This document shows, piece after piece, positions 11,041-22,600 of a stretch of 64,000 nt of DNA. The DNA is taken from NCBI GenBank assembly GCA_024760905.1, contig CM045733.1, forward strand, positions 18,337,501 to 18,401,500, in the 5' to 3' direction. Each line of letters starts with the position of its first letter. The stretch's first letter is position 1. The DNA comes from Plotosus lineatus (taxonomy: Eukaryota; Chordata; Actinopteri; Siluriformes; Plotosidae). The notes under the pieces are model-generated. The model did not search any database. It worked only from the letters and a program-made list of their open reading frames with translations, and was not told where the DNA came from. Position numbers and translations under genes: made by a program.

Positions 11041-14000
11041 ATATCTTCTTCTTCTTCTTCTGCCTTTTCCTCAGCGCCACTGTTTCTAAGCCTTACAACA
11101 TCGCTGGCCTCCCCACCGTCTTATACACTTTTCCCTTCATTCTTGCTGACACTCTCCTATCGCACATCACACCGGACACATTTCTCCAACCATTCCAGCT
11201 TGCCTGCACACGCTTCTTCACCTCTTTTCCACACTCTCCATTGCTCTGGATTGTTGAGCCTAAGTACTTAAAATCCTCCACCTTCGTTATCTCTGCTCCC
11301 TGTAACATCACCGTTCCTCCTGGGTCTTTCTCATTTACACACATGTATTCTGATTTTCTGAGGCTAACCTTCATTCCTCTCCTTTCCAGGGCATACCTCC
11401 ACCTCTCTCGATTTTCCTGCACTTGTTCTCTGCTCTCACTACAGCTCAGAATGTCATCTGCAAACATCATAGTCCATGGAGATTCTTGTCTAACCTCGTC
11501 TGTCAGCCTGTCCATCACCATAGCAAACAAAAAGGGGCTCAGAGCTGACCCTTGATGCAGTCCCACCTCCACCTTGAACTCTTCTGTCACACCGACAGCA
11601 CCCCTCACCACTGTCTTACATCTCTCATACATGTCCTGCACCACTCTAACATACTTCTCTGCCACTCCACACTTCCTCATGCAATACCACAGTTCTTGGC
11701 ACCCCATATGCTTTTTCCAGATCCACAAAGGCACAATGGAGCTCCCTCTGACCTTCTCTGTACTTCTCTATTAACATCCTCAAAGCAAACATTGCATCTG
11801 TGGTGCTCTTTCTTGGCATGAAACCAAACTGCTGTTCACAAATGCTGACCTCTGCCCTTAGTCTAGCTTCCACTATTCTTTCCCATAACTTCATCGTATG
11901 GCTCATCAACTTTATCCCTCTGCAGTTGCCACAACTCTGCACGTCTCCCTTGTTCTTAAAAATGGGCACCAGCACACTTCTCCTCCACTCCTCTGGCATC
12001 TGCTCACTCTCTAGGACCTTGTTGAATGTTCTTGTCAGAAAATCTACTGCTACCTCTCCTAGACACTTCCATACCTCCACAGGTATGTCATCAGGACCAA
12101 CTGCCTTTCCATTCTTCATCCGCTTCAATGCCCTTCTCACTTCACCCTTATTGATCTTTGCTACATCCTGCTCCTCAATGGTCACCTCTTCTACTCTTTT
12201 TTCTCTCTCATTTTCCTCATTCATCAGCTCTTCAAAGTACTCTTTCCATCTTCCCAGCACACTTCTGTCATCAGTCAATACATTTCCCTCTCTGTGCTTT
12301 ATCAATCTAACTTGCTGCACGTCCTTCCCATCTCTATTTCTCTGCTGTGCCAACCTGTATAGATCATTTTCTCCCTCTTTACTGTCCAACCTATCATACA
12401 AGTCATCATTCACCCTCTGTTTAGCCTTAGCCACTGCTACTTTCGCCTTACGCTGTGTCTCCCTGTACTCCTGTTTACTCTCTTCGGTCCTCTCTATGTC
12501 CCACTTTTTCTTAGCTAACCTCTTCCTTTGTACACACTCCTGCACTTCCTCATTCCACCACCAAGTCTCCTTATCTACTTTCCTTCCAGATGACACACCA
12601 AGTATTCTCCTACCTGTGTCCCTGATCACATTTGCTGTGGTTGTCCAGTCATTTGGAAGCACCGTCTTCTGTCACACCAACAGCACACCTCACCACTGTC
12701 TTACATCTCTCATACATGTCTTGCACCACTCTAACATACTTCTCTGCCACTCCAGACTTCCTCATGCAATACCACAGTTCTTCTTTCAGCACCCTGTCAT
12801 ATGCTTTCTCCAGATCCACAAAGGCACAATGGAGCTCCCTCTGACCTTCTCTGTACTTCTCCATTAACATCCTCAAAGCAAACATTTCATCTGTGGTGCT
12901 CTTTCTTGGCATGAAACCAAACTGTTGTTCACAAATGCTGACCTCTGCCCTTAGTCTAGCTTCCAGTATTCTTTCCCATAACTTCATCGTGTGGCTCATC
13001 AACTTTATCCCTCTGTAGTTGCCACAACTCTGCACGTCTCCCTTGTTCTTAAAAATGGGCACCAGCACACTTCTCCTCCATTCCTCTGGCATCCTTTCAC
13101 TCTCTAAGACCTTGTTAAATGTTCTTGTCAGAAAATCTACTGCTACCTCTCCTAGACACTTCCATACCTCCACCGGTCTGTCATCAGGGCCAACTGCCTT
13201 TCCATTCTTCATCCTATTCAATGCCCTCCTCACTTCTCCCTTACTAATCTTTGCTACTTCCTGGTCCTCAATGGTCACCTCTTCTACTCTTTTTTCTCTC
13301 TCATTTTCCTCATTCATCAGCTCTTCAAAGTACTCTTTCCATCTTCCAAGCACACTTCTGTCATCAGTCAATACATTTCCCTCTCTGTCTTTTATCAATC
13401 TCACTTGCTGCACGTCCTTCCCATCTCTATTTCTCTGCTGTGCTAACCTGTATAAATCATTTTCTCCCTCTTTACTTTCCAGCCGAGCAGGCAAGTCATC
13501 AAACACGCTCTGTTTAGCCTTTGACACTGCTACCTTTGCTTTATGCTGTGTCTCCCTGTACTCCTGTTTACTCTCTTAGGTTTTCTCAATGTCCCACTTC
13601 TTCTTAGCTAACCTCTTCCTTTGTACACACTCCTGCACTTCCTCATTCCACCACCAAGTCTCCTTATCTACTTTCCTTCCAGATGACACACCAAGTATTC
13701 TCCTACCTGTCTCCCTGATCACATTAGCTGTAGTTGTCCAGTCATCTGGAAGCACTTCGTGACCACCCAAAGCCTGTTTCAACTCCTCCTTGAAGACAAC
13801 CCGACACTCTTCCTTTTTCAACTTCCACCACTTTGTCTTCTGCTCTGCCTTTGCCTTCTTCACCTTCCTCACCATCAGCATCATCCTGCACACCACCATC
13901 CTGTGCTGTTTCGCAACACTCTCACCCACTACTACTTTGCAGTCGCTGACTTCCTTTAAATTACATCGCCTGCACAAGATGTAGTCTACCTGTGTGCTCC

Positions 14001-14885
14001 TACCTCCACTTTTATAAGTCACCCTATGTTCCTCTCTCTTCTGGAAGAAAGTATTTACCACAGCCATTTCCATCCTTTTTGCAAAATCTATCAGCATCTG
14101 TCCTTCTGCGTTCCTGTCCTGGATACCAAACCTACCCATCACTTCCTCGTCCCCTCTGTTTCCTGCATCAACATGTCCATTGAAGTCTGCCCCAATGACC
14201 ACTCTTTCACCTCTGGTGGTACTCTGCATCACTTCATCTAACTCCCTCCAGAATCTCTCCTTCTCTTCTCGCTCACATCCTGTCTGTGGGGCATAAGCAC
14301 TAACAACATTGACCATCACACCTTCAATTTCTAACTTGAGACTCATCACTCTGTCTGACACTCTTTTCACTTCTAGAACATTCCTGACAAACCCCTCCTT
14401 CAAGATGACTCCGACTCCATTTCTCTTCCCATCAACACCATGATAAAACAGCTTAAACCCTGCTCCTATGCTTCTAGCCTTGCTACCTTTCCACCTGGTC
14501 TCCTGAACACACAGTATGTCCACCTTCCTCCTCTGCATCATGTCAGCCAGCTCTCTACCTTTTCCTGCCATAGTTCCAACATTCAAAGTCCCTACTTTCA
14601 GTCCTAGACTCATACCTTTCCTCTTCTCTCTCTGGCAACGGACACGCCTCCCGCCTCTCCTTCTTCGACGTCTTCGACCAACAGTCGTCCAATTTCTATC
14701 AGCACCCTGTTGGTTGACGGCACTGATGGCGGTCGTTGTTAACCCGGACCTCGACCAATCCGGTATGTCATTCTTTCTTGTGATTCGCATAGTTTATTTG
14801 GCATTTGTTTTACGCCGGATGCCCTTCCTGATGCAACCCTCTGCATTTATCCGGGCTTGGGACCGGCGTGAGGGAGAGACACTGC
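11041..14885 (-). mobile_element. RTE-type LINE, decayed, with an internal 1.09 kb tandem duplication
   Basis: Read on the minus strand from about 14885. 14790-13576 encodes an apurinic-type endonuclease (GTLNVGTMAGKGRELADMM, ILCVQETRWKG, VIGADFNGHVDAGNRG, QVDYILCRR). 13527-12649 encodes the first part of the reverse transcriptase. 12662-11646 repeats the end of the linker and that same part. 11734-11093 completes it with GLHQGSALSPFLF and the catalytic FADD motif (MMFADDILSC, about 11449-11475). Several frame breaks make it inactive. The coding end after VYKTVGRPAML is missing, and that missing 3' end is seen in the copy at 1128-1462. The clade call rests on protein motifs. Confidence 0.88.
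11578..13750 (-). repeat. direct tandem repeat inside the LINE (two units of about 1.09 kb)
   Basis: Unit 1 (about 11578-12664) and unit 2 (about 12665-13750) carry the same LINE segment in the same orientation with scattered substitutions. Landmarks such as CTTACATCTCTCATACATGT recur about 1085 bp apart. The join near 12655-12670 fuses the end of VGVTED to the reverse complement of GTCATTTGGAAGC. Confidence 0.88.
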
Positions 14886-14911
14886 TGGTTTGTGCCCCCC
14901 CCCCTCATGGC

Positions 14912-14913
<2 letters not shown>

Positions 14914-14972
<59 letters not shown>
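14914..14972. repeat. (AT)n microsatellite
   Basis: About 29 AT units between the LINE 5' end and the Penelope-like inverted arms. Confidence 0.95.
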
Positions 14973-14974
<2 letters not shown>

Positions 14975-15026
14975 ATACAATAAAAATAAAAGGACAGGAC
15001 AAAGACTTTCTATTGAAACTCCATTT

Positions 15027-15081
15027 ATCACTACAGATCTGTTTCGAGGGGTGTTGAAACCATCCTCTCTCTTCAGGTGAT
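15027..15081 (-). ncRNA. hammerhead ribozyme core, type I (minus)
   Basis: Read on the minus strand: stem I strand ATCAC (15081-15077), core CTGAAGA (15076-15070), stem II, GAAA, minimal stem III CAG-AT-CTG, cleavage triplet GTA, stem I return GTGAT (15031-15027). It has one stem II difference from the plus copy at 15101 (CAACACCCC instead of CACCACCCC), which weakens one inner helix. Confidence 0.8.
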
Positions 15082-15100
15082 TATAGAAGAATCTGCTATA

Positions 15101-15155
15101 ATCACCTGAAGAGAGAGGATGGTTTCACCACCCCTCGAAACAGATCTGTAGTGAT
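15101..15155 (+). ncRNA. hammerhead ribozyme core, type I (plus)
   Basis: Stem I ATCAC (15101-15105) pairs with GTGAT (15151-15155). The core CTGAAGA (15106-15112) fits CUGANGA. Stem II pairs GAG/CTC, GG/CC and TGG/CCA around a 5-nt loop. GAAA is at 15137-15140. Stem III is A-U, C-G, A-T and G-C with a 2-nt loop (15140-15149). The cleavage triplet is GTA (15148-15150), so the predicted cut is after 15150. All invariant hammerhead bases are present. Activity is inferred; the very short stem III is typical of Penelope-like copies, which are thought to work best as dimers. Confidence 0.85.
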
Positions 15156-15263
15156 AAATGGAGTTTCAATAGAAAGTCTGTGTCCTGTCCTTTTATTTTT
15201 ATTGTTATTTGCTCTACCAAAAGGTATTGAGCACTCTCCTACGGAAGGATCTACTCAGAAAAT

Positions 15264-15458
<195 letters not shown>

Positions 15459-15636
15459 TCAGTCTGTAGTTTGTAAACAATGAATGCAGCGTTATTGCGT
15501 CATTACGTCAGCGTACTACGTCGGTACGTCTAAACTCAAAATTTGACTTTTTTCAAAAAAAAAAAAAAAACAAACAAAAAAAACCCGTAAAATCGAACAA
15601 ACGGAAAACGGAAGAACGTAAGTCGGGGTGCGTCTG

Positions 15637-16239
15637 TATTTCATTACCAATGACTTCATTGGACAGTTTTTCCAATTCAGGGTGACTAACGTGTCTACAT
15701 AAACAAAATACGATCACTCCAAAAATATTACAATTTCTGTAGTTATAGTCATATTAACACTGATGCTGTTAATGATCAATAATTAATTCAACGACATTAT
15801 GACTTGTCAGACAGGCAGGCCAGATGCCCTCCTTAGTTCCTGGGTCCGAAACCTACACAGCACCTCAATGGTACCTAAAACCAATGACCTGGAAGAAGAA
15901 CTTTTCTTCCATGTCATTGCCTGAAACCCTGACTGTTATTCCACCACACTATATAGCTAGATGTGGCCAACAGCATTGTCAAGTAGATTGTTTGTTTGTT
16001 TTTGTTGAACAGTACATTATTGGAGTCTGGGGTTATCAAATTCAGACAGGCAGTTTACTCAGTCTCCAGTACAGTATTTTCTTGTGTTGTGTATCTTGAC
16101 TCTTTTCAATTAGATGTGGAGGGTTATTTTAATTTATATTTGAGCACAATCTCATTTAGCAGGTTTCATCAGGAGGCTATGAATACTAGTATAGTCATGT
16201 ACTACAACTGCATTGCAAAACATTATCGACGCCATAATA
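15637..16239. other. unannotated DNA upstream of the cand1 promoter
   Basis: No repeat or open frame recognised. It could hold distal regulatory sequence, but nothing specific is visible. Confidence 0.5.
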
Positions 16240-16612
16240 TTGGATGGATTGCGTAATTATTTTCAGACGATCGATTCGACAATTCAACTGTCACTCAAAA
16301 TTAAATCCCGCCCATGACAGTTTAAACTTTGACCCGTGTAAGGCGCTGGTGTGGTTTTTGCGACTGCTCCTCCCTCTCCTGAACGGCGAAGTCGGACATC
16401 CATTCAAACCACCGTACAGAAAAAAAAGGGATGAAAGTCTCTTGGAGTCTGAAACGCCGCTGATCACCGCCTGGCGACGAATAAAAGCGAGGGAATAGTG
16501 CAGAACTGGGCTTTCTTTACTTTGCAGTTGCGAGAGAGGAAAAGGGAGGAAATAGTAGTTAACACTTACAAGTGGTTGCTAGCAAAGCCGTCTCTCACAC
16601 AGCACTGCAAAC
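16240..16612 (+). promoter_or_regulatory. cand1: cand1 promoter and 5' UTR
   Basis: An ATAAAAG box at 16481-16487 lies 126 bp before the start codon, which suggests transcription starts near 16510 in the pyrimidine-rich GGGCTTTCTTT stretch and leaves a 5' UTR of about 100 nt. A TCCCGCCC motif at about 16306-16313 resembles E2F/Sp1 sites. The block is locally more CpG-rich than the flanking DNA and free of recognisable repeats. The start site and the factor sites are inference from sequence only. Confidence 0.6.
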
Positions 16613-16680
16613 ATGGCGAGTCCTTCCTATCACATCTCTAATCTGCTGGAGAAGATGACTTCAAGCGACAAGGATTTCAG
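16613..16680 (+). CDS. cand1: cand1 exon 1 (residues 1-23)
   Basis: Begins at ATG in the context AAACATGGC, a good Kozak match, and encodes [20 protein letters not shown] followed by DF and part of R. It ends at CAG|GTAAGC in phase 2. Mammalian CAND1 has MASASYHIS here, so this start is the family start. Confidence 0.97.
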
Positions 16681-19600
16681 GTAAGCTATGAAGTTAATAT
16701 GATCGAGCACGATAAATGAAGCATTGAGGTTTAACTGGCGTACTCGCGATGGAGATATGATGAGCTGAGCTAGCTTAGCCTAGCCTAGCCTAGCCTAGTG
16801 GAGCTGTAGCTCGCGCTGCACCGCTCGGCTTCGCTAGGCCTCGGATCAATCGTTACTTTGCCGATTAGCTCGCGCTAGCTTAGCATGTTAGCTTTTCTCT
16901 GTTTTTGACTAGCATGTTTATATGGCATAACTTTTTTTTTATTTAGGAGTTATTTATAATTGAATATAGTTTATATTGAATAACTTTTCATTTCTAAAAG
17001 ATGCTTAAACACTTGAAGTTGAAACATGTATGTGTTTACATTATGAAGCTATGCAAGGGTGGCTAATCATTTGCAGCAGCTTCAGGTCCGTTGTTGTGGA
17101 AATGGGTATCTCCTCAGGTCAGGAATGAGTTTTCCTTGAAACAAATTTTATTTTCTTTTAGTCAAGATTACAGATTAATTGTGAGTGGTGTGGTTTATAT
17201 TATTGCTGTTGGCTGGATTTGTGATGCTGTTTGTTTTTGCTATTAGGTTAGTAGGTTACTTTTCACTCAATAGAGTATTTAGTTTTTTTTGTGTGGGTTT
17301 ATTCCTTTTTATTATTATTATTTTTCCGTTTTCTGTGGTATACCGTCTGCTTAATCGAAACAGCGTTATGAACTAAAGTAGCAGTGACTGCTGCACATCT
17401 TTGCAGGGCTCTCATGGTAAATGAGATTTGCTTAAAATATCCTGGTGTCCCTGTATTTTCCATTACAAAAGCAACATGGGTGCAAGTCAGTGAGTGGAAT
17501 GTATTATGACCGAAAGCTTTGGACAGGGAAATTTTGTGTATGACCAAAAGTATGTGGACGCCTGCTCATCATGCATATATATCTCAATGTATGGTCGGGG
17601 TATATTTTTGAGATCAGATTTTTTTTTCAAATATAGGACATACAATTGGTCTCATTTATTACAAAATTAACAATTAAGGGCTTTAAATACCCACAAATAA
17701 AGAGAAACAGCAACAAAATGTTGACCTGTCAAAAGGTTGTGTGGGACATGCTAATTTTTGTCTCTGTATGACTCAACACAATAAACAAGTTTTGTGTCTG
17801 CAGGAAGTGAAAATGAGACCATTCTTGAGGCAACATTGATATTTTGTTGAAATATACCAGAAATTGAATATGCTGCTTTCCTGCCCCACACACAGTGACA
17901 GTTTTTGGCTGTCTTAAAGAATGATTAGCAAGTGACTGGTTAGTGATGCAGTTTTTTTTATATATGGTCTAGTGGTATAGGGCGCTGGATCGCTGATCCA
18001 AAGGTTGGGGGTTCGAGTCCCACTCTCCACAAGGTTGTCACTGTCCCCCCAGTGCGGCTAACTGGGTTATCAAAGGCGGGCCATGTCTCTCACTGTCTAT
18101 GGTGAGAGGCATGTAAAAGAACCATTGCTGACTTTCGTAAAGAGTAGGCTGCAAAGTCGTCAGCGTGTTTCTGTCCCTTGCTATAAGGGTTGTGACAGGA
18201 AGGGCATCCGACGTAAAAAAAACCTCTGCCAAATTAAAAACGTGCGAATCAAAATGATTCGCTGTGGCGACTCCTGAGTAAAAGGGAAAAAGCCGAAAGG
18301 AAGACAGACAATATACACACACACACACAGTGGTACGAATGCCTTGTTCAGTGCTTCTTAATTATTCTGATGCCCCCTCTGGGAAGAAGAGAAAATAAAT
18401 GCCCGGACACATGTGCAACTAGTGTTCAATGCACTGCTTGTTTGCTAGGTGTGCTTTTTCTTTTTTTCCCCCTCCACCATAGTGTGACAATGAGAGCAAC
18501 ACTGCCAACTACTGTAGTGGATGTGCAATTGCACTTAATCCTAGTACAGTATGGCAAAAAGGAATGTTCCTCAGGGTCTTGTGCACCATCCTGGCATAAA
18601 ACTGCACCCCTCTTATTTGAGAAGCACTGGCCTTGGAGCTCACCACAAGCCTGCATTCATAGTGTATGCAAATTCTCCTCCTCCTGTTATGCATCATCTC
18701 CTGCCTTGATCTGAAGGGTTAGTTGATTTGTTCATTGTTATGGGCATGTAAGTAAGTATATATGTAACTGTCTAAACATTGAGTGTAATTGTATTCAATG
18801 TGCTGTAAATGGTGACACATGGTATGACTCACCTGTTTTGGGTCTGGAATTTTCCATTAGGGGACCTAGTTGCGCATGCGCTCTGGTGGTGGGTCAGGTG
18901 ATGTGGAATTTTCCAGGATGGAACTTTTCCGAACTTTAGGGAATCTATATTAAGGACCTGTTGCTGACTGGCTGCAGTCTCTTCAGCTGACACAGATCAC
19001 CTATGGAGTCTCTTTGGTGCACCGATCTCCGGAATCTCATCCAAGGAGGATCATGGAATCATGGAATGCGCATCATCCAAGTTTCGTGGTTTGGTACTTC
19101 ATCACCAAAGTCCACTGTTCATGTTCACCCACAGCCCATGTGAGGATGCTCATTTGTTTCTTTCGACACGTGGGAGTCAAAGCCTTTCCCCGTCTCTAAA
19201 TTTACCCTGCTGCAGGTGCTTGGTGATTATGGGACCCTTTGTTTAATTTGCATGTTCTTTAGCTCAAAGATGTAAGTTGTTTTGTTCATATTATTAAATT
19301 GTATATAGTTTGTCGTGGTCTGTCGCGCTTTGCTGGTTTCAAGGGGCAGTTTCATCTAAATTCCATATGTAACAAAAGCTCGTTCGAGATCGCATACGTA
19401 GCATAATGTACATGAATTAGTGTGAAATGTTTTTGCACGTTTATTTAATGTATTAGGTCAAATAGACATGTTGGGAGGGATTATTTGGTTCTGTTTTGTA
19501 TTAGATAATTGTTTCATCTAACAAACTCTTTGGCTTGCCCTCAGAACAGATTAAATTCATTAGACACGGTCCCTTTTTAAATTTTTTTTAAATATATAAA

Positions 19601-22600
19601 TGACATACTCCACTTCTCTTTTTGCCATAGCCTAAAGGTCAGAGGTGCATCTTTGGGACTGGAAGCTGATTGGTTCGATTCCCAAACAAGCTGGAACAAT
19701 ATGTAGTGGTGGGGGAATGAGCAGCACCTTTCCTTCCGCCACATTAAAATCTGAAGTGCCCCTGAGCAAGGCACTGAACCACAATCTGCTCTCCAGGCGT
19801 CTCCTGTGTGTGTGTGTGTGTGGCAGCTCACTGCTGAGTGTTTGTGCTCACTTTGGGTGGGTTAAATGGAGAGGAAATGATTTCCATCATGGGATTAATA
19901 CAGTACACCAACGAAAAAAATCCTGTTTCCTCAAAGTTGACATAGACAGTAAAAACCAGTCTCTTTCTAATTGGTGGTGGAGAAGAAACGGTTCAAAAGG
20001 AACAACTATTTTTGTGAATAAATGAACTGGGAGTCATGTGTAAAACTCTGGGGATGAGATTTCTGAGAGTGGTCCTGCCCGTCTGTGTGACTTTCGCGAG
20101 TATATGGGTCATGTGACACACTGGCAGGACACCATGACAAAGGATGCAGGTAAGATGCAGACCATGGCCCTTGTTATCGCACTTGGTAGTCTTCTGCCCA
20201 TTACATGGGATATCCCGTAATAAAATTTTGGCAACTTATTTTTTGTACTGAGTGCATGATTCAGCAAAGCAAGGCTCATTTCACTGGGATTAGAAGGTGG
20301 GGTAAAATTGCTGTGAGCAAACCAGCACATTCAAAACAGTCTGCCTAGCGAATTCAGGGACGGGTAGAACCATCTGAAAACCTGTAATACCTCTTGATGA
20401 GCTTGATTAGTTATGATCACTAATGCTGTTTTTGTAGGCTTAGAATTCATATACAGTATAATTCAATTCGTGTTATAACTTTTCTCTTGAGTGTATTTGC
20501 TGGAGTGGTGAGAGAGATTCCTCCATCCGCATGAATGTTAAAAGTTGTCGGAGTTCCTGTACTGCTATTAGCAGCAAATGTCATTTAAAGCACCACACGT
20601 TTTCCTCTTGGCATCCAGGAGTGTTTGTTTCAACTGAATCTAAATGTTGGCCACATTATGAAGGTGTGTATTACTGTAGGATATTACTTTTTATTGTAGA
20701 ATTGCATTTTATTTTAATCTGTACAGAGTAGCCAGCTGATCGACTGACACGCCAGAGCCTGAATGCTAAAATTACTGTTAAGGTATTTCTTCTCTGAGGA
20801 GTCATTTAAAAAAAGAAAAGGCTGTGTGTGGAATATTTTGATGCAGAGTGCTGTCAAATCTCAGGAGCAGGTGGTTGTTTCTCTCATGCAGGATTGAGCA
20901 GGTGGTCAGATATGAAGCTCGTGGGACAAGAGAGAATAGTTTCCTTCCAGAAACGTTCAGCACAGCTCTATTAAACATGCACCACAGTGGATGTGCTCCG
21001 GATACCTCAGGGTTGAGGATTAAGCCCCCTCCTTTTTCTGGCATCAAAAACAGCTTTTGAGCAGCGCCATCATGCATTTGGGTTCACGTGAAGTACCATA
21101 TGTTGGATAAAAGTCTTAATGTGTGGTTTCATTGACATTTGTAATGCATGAAATATGACGCGCAGTTATCTGGACTGACAGGTCGACTAGTATATTCCTC
21201 ACAAAAAGGTATGAGCTGCAGCAGTAGTATCACCGCAAGCCAAATGGTTAATCTGACATTCACTAACGTCTCGTGTAGCTGGAGTTACTTCATAGATTCC
21301 AGTAGAGGGTCAGAGTACCTGATCACCAGGAAGCTAGTTTGAGAAGTAGGTGTAGCTTCCATTTACAGAACCTTATGGCCATGTTTCAACTGGAATAGTT
21401 CACCTACTGCAGTCATGAAGGTGTCTGAGGTATACAGGCCCTATTGGATGTTACCTTAGATTTCTGTGATGGTAAAAATGTGCATGGAACTGTGACCGTT
21501 GGCACAATTTCAATGCATACATGACCGAGCGGGGCAGTGGTGGTCTAGTGGTATAAGACGCCGGATCGCTGATCCAAAGTTTGGGGGTTCGAGTCCCACC
21601 TGCACAAGGTTGTCACAGTGCAGCTAACTGGGTTATCAAAGGCCGGCCATGTCTCTCACTGTCTATGGTGTGAGGCATGTAAAAGAACCATTGCTGACTT
21701 TCGACAAGCATAGGCTGAAAAGCCGTCAACGTGTTTCCGCCCTGCGATGGCCTGGCGAGCTGTCCAGGGTGTACTCTGCCCTCGCCCTGAGTTGGCTGGG
21801 ATGGGCACCAGCCTCCCCGCGACCCTAATTAGGATGAAGCGGTTATAGAAAATGAACTGAACTGATGAACATGGCCGAGCGGATGTCTGTGACCTATTGC
21901 TTTCAGATGCTCATGTTTGTTCTCTCTGCCCATATCTGTTGCAAGAGATTACCCATAAAATCTTGCAGAATAGTCACAGCACTGCACTGGTAACTGCATC
22001 TGTGGAACTTGTATATTCAGTAACTGTGAGATCTTGGCATAATGAGGGTTTTTTTTGTCCCCCCCCCCTTCCCTCCCCCAAGCCATTCATGAACCCTGAC
22101 ATTGATTTTTTTTTTTTTAGTAGTTAAGCTCACTCCAGCATAATGTGTATTAATTAGGAAATGTGACGTAATGAGCGATTGATAGATTTGAAAAGAGAAT
22201 TTAATCTGCTTCAGAATGAGGTATAATATAGGACTGGAATTGATGGCGTTACATTTTCTGTCACTAATCAAGAAATGTTGCTTTTGAGAAAATCGTAATT
22301 ACAGTGACAGAACTTTTTTCAGAATGTCTGCATTAAGCACTTAATAACATTCACACACGATGAATCTGGCTCTCAACCAATCGTGTCGCGTCTACCCAGC
22401 AACAAAGGAGTTCTGTTTATGCTGATTCAAGTGTGCTTTGAGGCTTCTTATTGGTTTACTGTTATGATTTCAGGGAATGTTTCTGGGGCTCCAGAAGCCT
22501 AATAGTTAGACAAGTGGCTTTGGGACCAAACAAGACCTTGTAGATGCGCAATGACTTGATGGTGCACAGTCATTGGAGGGGGGGGGTGTTTAACAAGGCA

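Larger units (their letters stand above)
14977..15262. mobile_element. Penelope-like element termini, inverted pair
   Basis: Two arms, 14977-15086 and 15094-15200, are near-perfect reverse complements about 100 bp long. Each carries a hammerhead ribozyme core. The right arm continues into ACCAAAAGGTATTGAGCACT and GGAAGGATCTACTCAGAAAA (to 15262), which reappears in reverse at 57260-57315. Hammerhead cores inside terminal repeats are a known hallmark of Penelope-like retroelements. The assignment rests on that plus the layout, since no reverse transcriptase is present. Confidence 0.7.

Noticed and set aside
11800..12867. 355-codon plus-strand frame
   Set aside because: Antisense shadow of the minus-strand RTE reverse transcriptase.
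17965..18035. tRNA gene suggested by A and B box motifs
   Set aside because: The motif is the head of a SINE continuing into SINE body and tail; no cloverleaf anticodon arm is preserved. The same applies to other SINE heads here.
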